Assembly: GCF_945285465.1 (NCBI RefSeq)
Contig: NZ_CALYQK010000011.1
Span: 1 to 44,340, forward strand
Reading direction: 5' to 3'
DNA: 44,340 nucleotides
Source: an uncultured Bartonella sp.
Lineage (GTDB): Bacteria > Pseudomonadota > Alphaproteobacteria > Rhizobiales > Rhizobiaceae
The notes beneath the pieces are model-generated. The model worked only from the letters and a program-made list of their open reading frames with translations. It did not search any database and was not told where the DNA came from. Positions within the stretch are counted from its first letter, which is position 1, and every line of letters begins with the position of its first letter. Shown here piece after piece: positions 1 to 8,387 of this stretch. Both the position numbers and the translations under genes were made by a program.

Positions 1-158
1 TCAAAACGCCATTTCTCTCCTTTATGGAAAACCTTGGAACCGATATCAAATTATGATTTAATTAAACTGTGTTGCACTTGGCGTGTGAATCTACCGGTAA
101 TAAAAAATGGTGCAGAAAGTCACAACTTACAGTTTTCTTGAGTTTTATGTAAAATAAT

Positions 159-425
159 TTAAAAACTAGTTTCGATACGTCCATAAACCAGTTGCGTAAA
201 TGAATATATTTGACCACCTACAAATGAAGCTGTCAAAGCCAGTACAACAAATATTATAATAATTTTCGGAATGAACGTTAACGTCATTTCCTGAATTTGT
301 GTCAATGCTTGAAAAAGAGCAATTACAATTCCAATTGCCATCGCTGCCCCAACGGCCGGACCGCTCGCTATGAGAACGGTCCATATGGCCGCTGTTACCA
401 TGTCAATGGCATCAGCCTCGTTCAT
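159..425 (-). CDS. fliQ: Flagellar export apparatus protein FliQ
   Basis: Small inner-membrane protein of the flagellar type III export gate, which forms the secretion pore with FliP and FliR. The 88 residues match the usual FliQ length (about 86-90). Two long hydrophobic helices are visible, roughly residues 15-40 and 50-75, with the family signature FQALTQIQEMTLTFIPK between them. The ATG lies 2 bp beyond the flgD stop, with a weak AAGG ribosome-binding site inside the end of flgD, so translation is probably coupled. It is the last complete gene of the flgE-to-fliQ operon. In related genomes flhA comes next, and a strong ribosome-binding site near position 20 agrees with that. Family assignment is secure. 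Confidence 0.95.
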   Translation of the reverse strand: MNEADAIDMVTAAIWTVLIASGPAVGAAMAIGIVIALFQALTQIQEMTLTFIPKIIIIFVVLALTASFVGGQIYSFTQLVYGRIETSF

Positions 426-427
426 TG

Positions 428-1069
428 TCAGCTAACCTTCTCGGAAGGCTTGCTATTCATTACAGTGACACCTGGACCGATAACAAGGTCTTGACCATTA
501 TCAAGTTTTGCAATCAATCCGTTGCTGTAAATGGTTACCGATTGGGCCGTACCTTGGGTCGTCAGTCCTTTTTCGTCAGTATATGACAAATATTTACCTA
601 CATACCCTGTCGCACGTGAAATTGATCCATCAACCATAAGAGTGTTGAGTGCACTATTAACAGTATCAAGTTTTTTATTGGTTTCTGTCTGTTCCTGAAC
701 CGCCGAAAAGCTTGCCAATTGTGAAACAAATTCCGTCGAATCCATTGGTTTCGTTGGATCTTGATTTTTCATCTGCGCGACAAGCAATTTGATGAAGGTA
801 TTATAATCGGCGGTTGATTTTTTGTTTGTTTGCGTTGATTGATCAGATGACGACTGCGATGTAGGCGATGTATTCGTGCCGGTTGTCGTATTTGTGTCAG
901 CCGATGCATATGACGTGCTAGTCGAATTCAAATTTGCCTGTGACGCAAAATTTGCTGCAGAAGCCGTGCTATTTTGAGCGGTTGGCGTTTTAGTACTTCC
1001 ATTGCTTTCATTGGCACTGGAAGCCGACCGCATCAGTTGTGATGTATTATTTACCGCACCTACATTCAT
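428..1069 (-). CDS. flgD: Flagellar hook capping protein FlgD
   Basis: Scaffold that caps the growing hook and lets FlgE subunits assemble. The conserved FlgD core starts near residue 88 (YNTFIKLLVAQMKNQDPTKP, then a STEFVSQLASFSAVEQ-like stretch), followed by a short beta-rich tail. The protein is 213 residues, whereas simple alphaproteobacterial FlgD proteins are often about 130-150. The excess is a low-complexity N-terminal segment of about 85 residues rich in Ser, Thr, Asn and Ala, probably a disordered export-related region. The start is set by a GAGGAGAAG ribosome-binding site just upstream of the ATG. It sits 16 bp after flbT and 2 bp before fliQ. Confidence 0.95.
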   Translation of the reverse strand: MNVGAVNNTSQLMRSASSANESNGSTKTPTAQNSTASAANFASQANLNSTSTSYASADTNTTTGTNTSPTSQSSSDQSTQTNKKSTADYNTFIKLLVAQMKNQDPTKPMDSTEFVSQLASFSAVQEQTETNKKLDTVNSALNTLMVDGSISRATGYVGKYLSYTDEKGLTTQGTAQSVTIYSNGLIAKLDNGQDLVIGPGVTVMNSKPSEKVS

Positions 1070-1085
1070 GAGTCTTCTCCTCTGA

Positions 1086-1514
1086 TCAGGCGGTTTTTCT
1101 TTCCTCGATGGAATCGAGCCCTTTGCCCAAAATTGTTGCTTCTCTGTCGAACAGTCCGCGAATAACTTTTAAAACCTCGAAAATACGATCTTCTTCGGTC
1201 AGATCAATGCACTTACGCAAACCATCCAAAATAACAGGATCATCAAAAGTGCACAACATTTTTCCCAGCATTTCGACAAAAACCATTACTGTTTTATCAG
1301 CGTTCTCCGGGTCAACCAACATAACCTGTGCAGCAAAATAAAGTTGCTTCAGCGGCGTATCTGTATCCTCAGGCTGTATAACATGCTGTTCAAGAAGGAA
1401 TGATGCATCGTTAAGCAACTCTAATGTCACTTTACGATCAGGTGCTAATACAGCGCCATTAAGATAAAGTTTCTCGTTTGGACGTAAAGTAATATACATG
1501 GTTTTATCAGTCAT
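1086..1514 (-). CDS. flbT: Flagellin synthesis regulator FlbT
   Basis: Cytoplasmic post-transcriptional regulator of flagellin. In Caulobacter FlbT acts on the 5' leader of flagellin mRNA and lowers its stability; in Brucella it is reported to favour flagellin production, so the sign of its action here is open. The 142-residue length and the N-terminal motif YITLRPNEKLYLNGAV followed by FLLEQHVIQPEDTDTP are characteristic. The ATG overlaps the flaF stop (ATGA), so the two are translationally coupled, with AGAGGAAC upstream as ribosome-binding site. The flaF-flbT pairing is a hallmark of alphaproteobacterial flagellar clusters. The flagellin gene itself is not in the window. Confidence 0.96.
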   Translation of the reverse strand: MTDKTMYITLRPNEKLYLNGAVLAPDRKVTLELLNDASFLLEQHVIQPEDTDTPLKQLYFAAQVMLVDPENADKTVMVFVEMLGKMLCTFDDPVILDGLRKCIDLTEEDRIFEVLKVIRGLFDREATILGKGLDSIEERKTA

Positions 1515-1879
1515 TTAAGTTCCTCTGGGTTACTGGTAAGTCCGTTTCTAATGGATTCAGAAATTTCAATTAAAATATCAAAATCAGTTGTTTCTCCATT
1601 TTCCAATCTCTGAATTTCTTTTAGAATGTAAAAGCCTATTGAAATTAAAGAAGCTTTGAGTTCATCCGGTAAAGTATTTTCAACAAGCCCTAAATCTTCA
1701 ATAAGAACAATCCATAGTTTGCGGGTAAAATTTACCGCATCCGTTGTTTCTTTTGAATTAGGTCCGGCCTTTTGAGCCAAACGTAGCAACTTGATACAGC
1801 GATCAAAAAGCATACTCTCACGTTCGCGAGCATCCATCTGATCGTCTTCCAAGACATCTTCGTATCGCATCTGATACAT
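1511..1879 (-). CDS. flaF: Flagellar biosynthesis regulator FlaF
   Basis: Helical regulator or secretion partner of flagellin that works with FlbT in alphaproteobacteria. The 122-residue protein carries the family pattern: a YEDVLEDD-type start, a central ALL-like helix around RCIKLLRLAQKAG, and NFTRKLWIVLIEDLG near the middle, ending in a helical tail with IEISESIRNGL. The start at ATG 1879 follows AGGAAAA; a second Met three codons in is a possible alternative. It shares a 4-bp overlap with flbT. The 56 bp separating it from flgL contain no visible terminator, so it probably belongs to the same transcript. Confidence 0.95.
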   Translation of the reverse strand: MYQMRYEDVLEDDQMDARERESMLFDRCIKLLRLAQKAGPNSKETTDAVNFTRKLWIVLIEDLGLVENTLPDELKASLISIGFYILKEIQRLENGETTDFDILIEISESIRNGLTSNPEELK

Positions 1880-1935
1880 AGTGTTTTCCTAACTATTTAA
1901 CCAATATAGTTCAATTTTTAACGCAAAACATTAAC

Positions 1936-3027
1936 TCAAAGATAATTTACTAAACTTAATTTCGCTATTTTTGAAGTCATAGTATAAGAAATTTGAAGTA
2001 CACTTTGCAATTCTACCATTTTTGCACTTGCTTCAGTATAATCGGCACCGATCATATCATTGCGTGTTTGATTTAAAATAGTAAGCTGAGCATTCATATG
2101 ATCAATAGCATTTTTTACACGCGCTTGCGAATTACCAAGGGTCGATGCCACCGTTATAATTTCCGTAATGGCACTTCCTGTTGCTTTGCCGTCGGAAGAT
2201 GCTCTTGCCCTGTTACTTACGACCTGCTGTGCTTTATCGGAAAGGCCGATATTACCAAATTCGGCTACAAGAACCATATTTTTCATAGCATGACGGAAAC
2301 CAGCTTCATTGGCACTTGAAGAAATATCAATGGTTTCGCCGGTTGCCGAAATGCGATTTACCACTGCACCATCTTCGGCGCGCGAGAAATTGGTAGACCA
2401 GCTCGGCTCTTCAAACAGCTTGCTGAATGGACCGTCGATAAATTCAGTCATTTGTGCATCGGTAATTTGATTGACTCCAGGATCTGTAACACTAAATCCG
2501 AAGAAAGATTGGAATGCGTCTAGCACAACCTGACTTGCACCGGTATTGCTGCCTGCTTTGTAATAATCGAAAGGAGGCTCCTGCGTATTTGTACCGCCAA
2601 AAACATACTCGCCATTATAGCTCGTATTCATTGCCGAAACGAATGAGTCAAGTGCCGATTGGGCGGCTGACTGCATTGTCTTCGGCGTTGCCGTTACGTT
2701 ATCACCCATCAATGCTTTATTGAACTGTATCAGAGTCCCGCCTGGGTTGGTTTTGTCGCTTGCTCCAATCAGACTTTGCATAGCTGACTGAGCAGCCGAC
2801 ATCCGATTGGCAGCTAATTCGTTACCTTCTTTGAGCCCGTTAAGCGACGATATCTGATTTTCGTTCTCTATAAAACGACCAGTTTGACGACCAAGCTTCA
2901 ACCCGGGATCCCTAATTCTATTGTTTGTTGCTTCGTAAGAAGCTTCAATAAGATCGGCCTGCGCTTGCGCTACAATAGGCCGTTGCGAGTTATTTAACAC
3001 ATAACTGGAAATTAAATTAATCTTCAT
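1936..3027 (-). CDS. flgL: Flagellar hook-filament junction protein FlgL
   Basis: Second junction protein (HAP3) between hook and filament, exported by the flagellar type III system. The N-terminal flagellin-like helix is present, although divergent from enterobacterial FlgL. A long central variable region follows, and the C-terminal helix contains the typical ADYTEASAKMVELQSVLQIS block, which resembles the end of flagellins. The length of 363 residues fits alphaproteobacterial FlgL. The ATG lies 7 bp after the flgK stop with AGGTG as ribosome-binding site. There is no signal peptide, as expected for a type III substrate. Confidence 0.93.
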   Translation of the reverse strand: MKINLISSYVLNNSQRPIVAQAQADLIEASYEATNNRIRDPGLKLGRQTGRFIENENQISSLNGLKEGNELAANRMSAAQSAMQSLIGASDKTNPGGTLIQFNKALMGDNVTATPKTMQSAAQSALDSFVSAMNTSYNGEYVFGGTNTQEPPFDYYKAGSNTGASQVVLDAFQSFFGFSVTDPGVNQITDAQMTEFIDGPFSKLFEEPSWSTNFSRAEDGAVVNRISATGETIDISSSANEAGFRHAMKNMVLVAEFGNIGLSDKAQQVVSNRARASSDGKATGSAITEIITVASTLGNSQARVKNAIDHMNAQLTILNQTRNDMIGADYTEASAKMVELQSVLQISYTMTSKIAKLSLVNYL

Positions 3028-3034
3028 TTCACAC

Positions 3035-4390
3035 CTATTTTACTGCGCTCATCAGATCATCTAACATTCTTCCAACCGTCGATATTATTCGTGCAGTAGC
3101 AGAATATGTCTGTTCCAATTGTAGCATTAGAGCCATTTCGTCATCTGTATTCACGCCCGTTTCATTCGATAAAGTTTCAGCAGCACGGCCAAACATTGCG
3201 TTTTGGTATTCGGCATCTTTGGCTCCATTGGAACGAATGCCTTCCATCCATGATTGAGATTGTTTGGCAAAAGATATCAAACTTTGCTCTTCCCCAAGTC
3301 CTGATTCAGAAGTGAATGTTCGACTTTCCGAAAGGCTATCAACCAGCTTCTGAAGGTCTTTTCCGAGATTTTCAGGACCACCACCTGCTGTTTTACTGTC
3401 AAACAGCGGATTTAAACTTAGCCTGCCAGCCATGCCGTCAACTGTGGCATCGCCGCCGTTTTCAAACAATTCTGGCGGACCTTTGAAAATATCGTATAAA
3501 GCAGCAGCAGTCTCATCAAGTTGTTTTTGATATTGTGGTGCTATTTCATCACGAATTTTTACCAAACCACCAAGCTTGCCACTGCCGTAAGGCGAATTAA
3601 ATGATGCATGCGACAAAGGAACGCCGTCAACCAGTACCTGACTGCCAGCCGTTCCAGCTGGCAACGCCGTACTTTGTGAAAAAGTTATTTGACGCGGGAC
3701 TTTGTCGAACAGGGTGCTCCCGTCCATTCCGTAAATTGCCATTGAACCGTCGGGATGAGTAACAGTTGTAATACCGATTTCTTGAGACAGATCTTTGAGA
3801 ATAGCATCGCGCCGATCCATATAAGCAAATCCATCACGACCTAAGCCTATTTCGTCGGATATTGCTTTTTCAACCTCCTGAAACTGCTTCAGCAAGTCAT
3901 TTATATGATCAACCGAATCCTTAATATCGCTATCAATATCAGTGCGTACTTTTTCAATTTCACGCGAACCAGAATTAATGGCTGTGACAAGGTCTCTGGC
4001 TCTATCAATTGCCGCATCGCCAGTAGCACGTTGGCTAGGAGTATTGGCATAAAGCTGTAAAGCCTTTTTGAATGCATCAATTAACCTGGTCGGCGAGTTT
4101 TCATAGTCATTAACATTATAAATATTGGAAAGGCGCGTGGCACCGTCTGCATAAGCAGATGCGGCAGCCGAATGACTCGACTTAATCATATAGTTGTTAA
4201 GCAATTGCGGATTATCATCGCGGATGACGCGCGAAGTTATTGTTCCATAAGAACCGGACAAAACATGGCTCGTGCGATGCGTATAATTTGTATCACGCGC
4301 ACTGCCAATATTTTGTGACACAACACCCAACTGACCAGAAGATGTCTTGAGGGAATTACGTGCAGTAGAAAGTGCTGAACCAAGTGTCAT
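3035..4390 (-). CDS. flgK: Flagellar hook-associated protein FlgK
   Basis: First junction protein (HAP1) placed on the completed hook. The N-terminal block (SALSTARNSLKTSSGQLGVV followed by SQNIG) and the C-terminal heptad-rich block with GVNTDDEMALMLQLEQTYSA are the conserved terminal helices that pack in the axial core. The 451-residue length is in the range of alphaproteobacterial FlgK proteins, shorter than the enterobacterial form. The start ATG at 4390 follows AAGGGG. It lies 59 bp downstream of flgE and 7 bp before flgL, consistent with one operon and ordered assembly of hook then junction. Confidence 0.95.
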   Translation of the reverse strand: MTLGSALSTARNSLKTSSGQLGVVSQNIGSARDTNYTHRTSHVLSGSYGTITSRVIRDDNPQLLNNYMIKSSHSAAASAYADGATRLSNIYNVNDYENSPTRLIDAFKKALQLYANTPSQRATGDAAIDRARDLVTAINSGSREIEKVRTDIDSDIKDSVDHINDLLKQFQEVEKAISDEIGLGRDGFAYMDRRDAILKDLSQEIGITTVTHPDGSMAIYGMDGSTLFDKVPRQITFSQSTALPAGTAGSQVLVDGVPLSHASFNSPYGSGKLGGLVKIRDEIAPQYQKQLDETAAALYDIFKGPPELFENGGDATVDGMAGRLSLNPLFDSKTAGGGPENLGKDLQKLVDSLSESRTFTSESGLGEEQSLISFAKQSQSWMEGIRSNGAKDAEYQNAMFGRAAETLSNETGVNTDDEMALMLQLEQTYSATARIISTVGRMLDDLMSAVK

Positions 4391-4449
4391 TTACATACCC
4401 CTTAATTGTTATGTAGTCGGCGCGCTAATCTGTTTCAAGTTAGGTCGAT

Positions 4450-5691
4450 TTATCGTTTGAGACTTAAAATAACATCCAGAACTTCAGAACCTGTTTGGAA
4501 CACTTTGGAATTTGCCGTATAGTTACGTTGTGCTTCAATCATATCAGTCAATTCGTTACCGATATCGGCGTTCGATTCTTCCAGTAACCCACTTTTCAAA
4601 GTACCAAAAATACCTTCGCCCGGATGGCCGAATGTCTGGGCGCCAGCATCGGGCGTGACCTGAAAGGCGGTTCCCGTAATCGGAATCAACCGGTCGGGGG
4701 CAGTAACTGTCGAGACGCCCACCAAACCAATGACCTTCGTCTGGTTATTGCTGTAGTGAACCTGAATTTCGCCTTTCTCACTGAAAGTGAAATTTTGGAA
4801 ACTTCCTGGAGCATAACCATCCTGTGTTGTACCAAAGGAGAAGTTTGCGCCTAATTGTGTTACAGTATCAGTCGGAAAATTTACTTTTACGGGGAACGTC
4901 ACCTGCCCACTAACCACTTTATTGAGGTTTGGAACATTGATTTGCAGAGAACCGGACGGACTGGTCAATTTACCATATTGGTCAAAAGTCAAAGTTTGAT
5001 TTAACAAGCCAAGATATACCGATTTATCCGGTGTATCCCCCTTGGTGAGCGTGTAAATTTGCATTTCCCACGTATTGTCTTTGGTTTTTGTATAATAGAA
5101 ATCCAGAACAACGGCGGTTCCCTGTTCATCATAAACAGTCACTGACTTTTTCTGATGATAGGATTTACTGTCGGTACTTGAAAATGGCACTTTACTGCGG
5201 TCTATCGCCACTTCGTCAGATTTAAGGTTGGTGGTCAAATTAATATTTTCTGTCGCGTGTCCAGGAATAAGCTCACCCGCACCGCCTTTTATTATGACGC
5301 GATTGCCCATCTCGTCGAGGAGATAAAAGCCTGCGGCGTTTTGTAAATAACCATCGCCAGTACGTTGAAAAGATCCAGCCCGCGTCAAATATTCCGAACC
5401 GGACTCATCTTGTACCCGAAAAAAACCGTTACCCTGTATCATAATATCGCCGGCCTTGCCTGTCGCACGACCGGAGCCTTCTACGGATATATCATGGCGA
5501 ACGGTTGTTAGCACACCACCAGACTGGTAGGCACTTTTCGTCGAAGGCATAACGAGGCTGGAAAACTGCGTATCTGTGCGTTTGTAGCCGGCAGTAGAAA
5601 CGTTGGCGACATTATCTGCGACGCCTGTCAGCCTGTTCGCTTGCGCGTTCATGCCAGAAACACCGGTACGCATCATACCATAAATGCCCAT
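4450..5691 (-). CDS. flgE: Flagellar hook protein FlgE
   Basis: Main structural subunit of the flexible hook. The N-terminal rod/hook motif MRTGVSGMNAQANRL and NVANVSTAGYKRTDTQF are visible, a beta-rich D1/D2 region spans the middle, and the C-terminal FlgBC-type helix ends with QRNYTANSKVFQTGSEVLD. The 413 residues match alphaproteobacterial FlgE. The start is supported by AGGAGATAAT directly before the ATG. This is the first gene of the minus-strand operon, and about 940 bp without a gene lie upstream, so the operon promoter should be there. No sigma-54 -24/-12 consensus was found, which fits Rhizobiales flagellar control. Confidence 0.96.
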   Translation of the reverse strand: MGIYGMMRTGVSGMNAQANRLTGVADNVANVSTAGYKRTDTQFSSLVMPSTKSAYQSGGVLTTVRHDISVEGSGRATGKAGDIMIQGNGFFRVQDESGSEYLTRAGSFQRTGDGYLQNAAGFYLLDEMGNRVIIKGGAGELIPGHATENINLTTNLKSDEVAIDRSKVPFSSTDSKSYHQKKSVTVYDEQGTAVVLDFYYTKTKDNTWEMQIYTLTKGDTPDKSVYLGLLNQTLTFDQYGKLTSPSGSLQINVPNLNKVVSGQVTFPVKVNFPTDTVTQLGANFSFGTTQDGYAPGSFQNFTFSEKGEIQVHYSNNQTKVIGLVGVSTVTAPDRLIPITGTAFQVTPDAGAQTFGHPGEGIFGTLKSGLLEESNADIGNELTDMIEAQRNYTANSKVFQTGSEVLDVILSLKR

Positions 5692-6631
5692 TATTATCTC
5701 CTAAGATTGAGAACCATGGGGACAACATATTCATGTTTCCTTGTGCGAAGCTGGTGTAAAAAGTCAAAAATAAAAAATTAATCAATTTCTTGATTTTTTT
5801 GAATCGTAAAACGGTAATGTATTTTTTTAAAAAAAAGCTGCAAGACCGTGATTTTTTTGGTGTAAATTGAAGTTTTTTTAAAAAACAAGATGCTTTTTGT
5901 AGCTTAACAAAAACATGAGCCGGATAACAAAAAGCGGAAAAGAGCCGTAAAATTTAAAATTTTTCATACAGATTTATCGTCAGCTGTTATTGGCTGGCCA
6001 ATCAGATCGGCGGCGGGTGCCCAGCCAATCAAAATACGGCGGTTTTCATTTTTGTCATGCATGTATCGTCGGCCGCGTGAAGTCGATATCAGATTATTGT
6101 CAATTCAGATATACGAAAATAAAGGCTATCGTTTCAGTGTCCATTTGTTATTGTCTAAAAACACAGGTGTGATTTTGGTGCCGCTTTGTCAAAGTTGTCA
6201 AAGACATTTAAAATCATTTCTTTCAAAAACCATATATTTCAACGATTTGTCGTTCGTGTAGTTGATCGAAAAATTTTGTTGATTGATCGGCAATGCTTTG
6301 GCTATAGCTTTGTGCAAAATAGAATTTTCGCGCGTTCAGCCATTGTTATGTTATACCCTACCAAAAAACCGCAACAATGCTTAATTACAAGAGTCAGCTT
6401 TTTGTTGACGGAAACTGGCGACGAAAAGTGTAATGATCAATGGTTAGGAAATTGATTGTCAAACTTGGCGGCTTTTATGCCCTAATGGACGGGACGTGGG
6501 AATCGCATTTTTGAATAAAAATTTCTGATTGAGTTTTGGATCTATTTGAATAACGCGGCATTATTTTCGACCAAAAAGTTAAAAAATTTCCTATGAAGGT
6601 CGGGTAGCACGCTCTACAGGATTAAAATAAA
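5692..6631. other. Gene-free region between flgE and phnN
   Basis: About 940 bp with no convincing gene; only short reading frames of unlikely composition occur. The flgE-proximal part (5760-5890) is very AT-rich. It contains two 15-bp T7/A7 palindromes (5822-5836 and 5872-5886) and an inverted repeat AATCAA-TTTC-TTGATT at 5780-5795 followed by six T. A 9-bp inverted repeat ATTGGCTGG / CCAGCCAAT lies at 5989-5997 and 6021-6029. The flgE operon promoter must lie here, but no clear -35/-10 pair could be assigned. In Brucella the flagellar regulator gene ftcR lies in this flagellar neighbourhood; no equivalent was seen. Confidence 0.6.
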
Positions 6632-7231
6632 TTGTCGTCAACAAGAGATATTGGTTCGTTTGTAGCCGTCGTCGGGCCGAGTGGTGCGGGAAAAGACACA
6701 CTCATTAACGCGGCGCACAAAGCGCTTGAAGCAAACCCAGAATTTATTTTTGTCCGACGGATCATTACCCGTAAACCGCAATACGAGGATAATGAGGACC
6801 TATCGGAACAAGACTTTTTGCAACAACGTCAACACGGTGCATTTTGCCTTGATTGGTTTGCTCATGGCATCTATTATGCCTTACCGAAAAGCTGTATTGA
6901 AGAAGCTAAAGCCGGGAAAATTGTTGTAGCCAATATTTCCCGCGACAAGATCAAATTGGCTGCAGCGTTGTTTGATAATATAACGGTTGTTGAAATAAAC
7001 GCTCCGGCTGCACTATTAAGTCAACGTTTAGCTGATAGAAAACGGGAAAAAGCCGACGATATAAAAGAAAGGCTCCAGCGTGCAACCCTTACAATGCAAC
7101 TCCCGGAAAAGGTTGACTATCAATATATTGATAATTCGCACGATGTTGAACGCGCTATTACGCGTTTTATCAATATTTTGAGTACTATTGAAAAAACAAT
7201 CGTAACAAAACGTAGTTTAAGACAACAATAA
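6632..7231 (+). CDS. phnN: Ribose 1,5-bisphosphate phosphokinase PhnN-like
   Basis: P-loop kinase related to guanylate kinase. PhnN makes 5-phosphoribosyl diphosphate from ribose 1,5-bisphosphate, usually at the end of the carbon-phosphorus lyase pathway. The Walker A motif GPSGAGKDT is at residues 15-23. FVRRIITRKP and a FCLDWFAHGIYYALP segment follow, both typical of PhnN and different from guanylate kinase. The 199 residues match the family. The start is TTG at 6632. No ATG is available near the N-terminus, and translation from TTG gives the expected short leader before the P-loop. No phn genes are nearby, so a role outside phosphonate use is possible. It is followed by 227 bp of AT-rich DNA with nothing recognisable. 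Confidence 0.85.
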   Translation: MSSTRDIGSFVAVVGPSGAGKDTLINAAHKALEANPEFIFVRRIITRKPQYEDNEDLSEQDFLQQRQHGAFCLDWFAHGIYYALPKSCIEEAKAGKIVVANISRDKIKLAAALFDNITVVEINAPAALLSQRLADRKREKADDIKERLQRATLTMQLPEKVDYQYIDNSHDVERAITRFINILSTIEKTIVTKRSLRQQ

Positions 7232-7458
7232 ATTATTATTAAATAGATAATATGTTATAATTAATGAATTCTAAAAGAAAAAATAAATGAAATTATAATA
7301 TATAGCAACATTACACATCTATTTTAAGATTTGCAATGTTATAAAATTAAAAGAAACTATCTAATCGCAGGATTAAAAATATCCAATATTATCCCGATAA
7401 TAAGCAGACTATGTTTTCAGATTGCTATATCACTTTATTAGTTGGATAATTCATAGAG

Positions 7459-7710
7459 TTATTCAGACTCATCTTTGTCGGGTTCGCTTGTAAACATATT
7501 TTCATTAACAATATTGAAATCTTCATCAGAGAGTGGATTATCAATATCTTCCGCTTTTTTATTGCGCGGTCTAAATTGTCCACCATCGTCACCAGTCACA
7601 TCATCGAAAATATCGACAGTATCGACGGGGCCTCCTTTAGCATCATCCCGTTCGTCGATTTTTTCGACATCAATTATTTTGATATGTTTTTTTCTTTTTT
7701 CTGCATCCAT
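7459..7710 (-). CDS. Small acidic hypothetical protein
   Basis: A possible 83-residue protein, not recognised. It has a lysine-rich start (MDAEKRKKHIKI), then a strongly acidic remainder with many Asp and Glu and no hydrophobic helix, so a soluble and probably disordered product. Only a weak GGGATAA precedes the ATG. The opposite strand is also open over most of this stretch but would encode a serine-rich, unlikely sequence. The bias toward Asp, Glu, Lys and Ile codons favours the minus strand. It stands alone between phnN and a gene-free region, and it may not be expressed. Confidence 0.45.
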   Translation of the reverse strand: MDAEKRKKHIKIIDVEKIDERDDAKGGPVDTVDIFDDVTGDDGGQFRPRNKKAEDIDNPLSDEDFNIVNENMFTSEPDKDESE

Positions 7711-8313
7711 CAGAGTTATCCCAGTTTTTGTTTATTATTAGTCTGTTTTTGTTAATTATCAGAATGTGTGGTCAAACAGAATAGACTACAAGGCTCAAGT
7801 CCTTTTAACAGATCAAATAAATGGTTCAAGTTTTAAGTGGTGCAATACACTTTTTTCAATTTCAATGGATATCACGTCAAGAAGAACGCAGCCAAACAAA
7901 AGGCGGACGGCGCGGCGTTCTCGCCGCTTCGGCTTTGGTGGCATCACCAGTTTGGTGTTCGCAGTAGGGTGACGACAATTAAAACTATTGAGAAACGGTT
8001 CGATGACACAGCAGAAAATTTATTAAACACCATTGTAACGATTTTTCAAAATTCAGGTCAAACTGGCTAAATCAAAATCTGTATGGCAGGCTGAAAGAGC
8101 AGCCATCACAATGTTGTCTATTATTTTGATCATTTTCATAGCTTGCAAAAATTGACCGGAACTTTGACAAGAAGTCAAAAGCGCTGTGAAAATCGCCAGT
8201 TCCATTGAATAGAATTATCTATGATGAAATTTCGATATTTGTTTTAATGGAAATATTTTATTTTCCGCAAAAAAATTAAAAAGAAAATAATCGGGAAAAA
8301 CCGCAACAGAAAC
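7711..8313. other. Gene-free region left of tRNA-Gln
   Basis: About 600 bp with no supported gene. Mostly AT-rich, with a short GC-rich island at 7905-7975 holding two small stem-loops: GCGGCG-TTCT-CGCCGC (7912-7927) and GGTG-GCAT-CACC (7937-7948). Two overlapping short plus-strand frames cross it, but neither has a good start context nor a recognisable product. No copy of the tRNA 3' end and no integrase were seen on this side, so there is no sign of an integrated element. Confidence 0.5.
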
Positions 8314-8387
8314 TGGCTGGGGAACCTGGATTCGAACCAGGACTGACGGAGTCAGAGTCCGCAGTTCTACCGTTAAACTATTCCCCA
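8314..8387 (-). tRNA. tRNA-Gln (anticodon CUG)
   Basis: A complete cloverleaf can be folded on the minus strand. The acceptor stem TGGGGAA pairs with TTCCCCA, the discriminator base is G (usual for tRNA-Gln), and CCA is encoded at 8314-8316. The anticodon stem GCGGA/TCCGT encloses the loop CTCTGAC, giving anticodon CTG at 8353-8355, which reads the glutamine codon CAG. The T arm carries the invariant GGTTCGAATCC. The D arm contains AACGGTAGAA. It is a single gene with no other tRNA nearby. Confidence 0.97.

Noticed and set aside
5990-6455. Three short plus-strand reading frames right of flgE
   Set aside because: They overlap each other, have unlikely composition and poor start contexts, and resemble no known family, including FtcR.
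7711-8313. Possible integrated element next to tRNA-Gln
   Set aside because: No integrase, no repeat of the tRNA 3' end and no other mobile gene was seen on either side.
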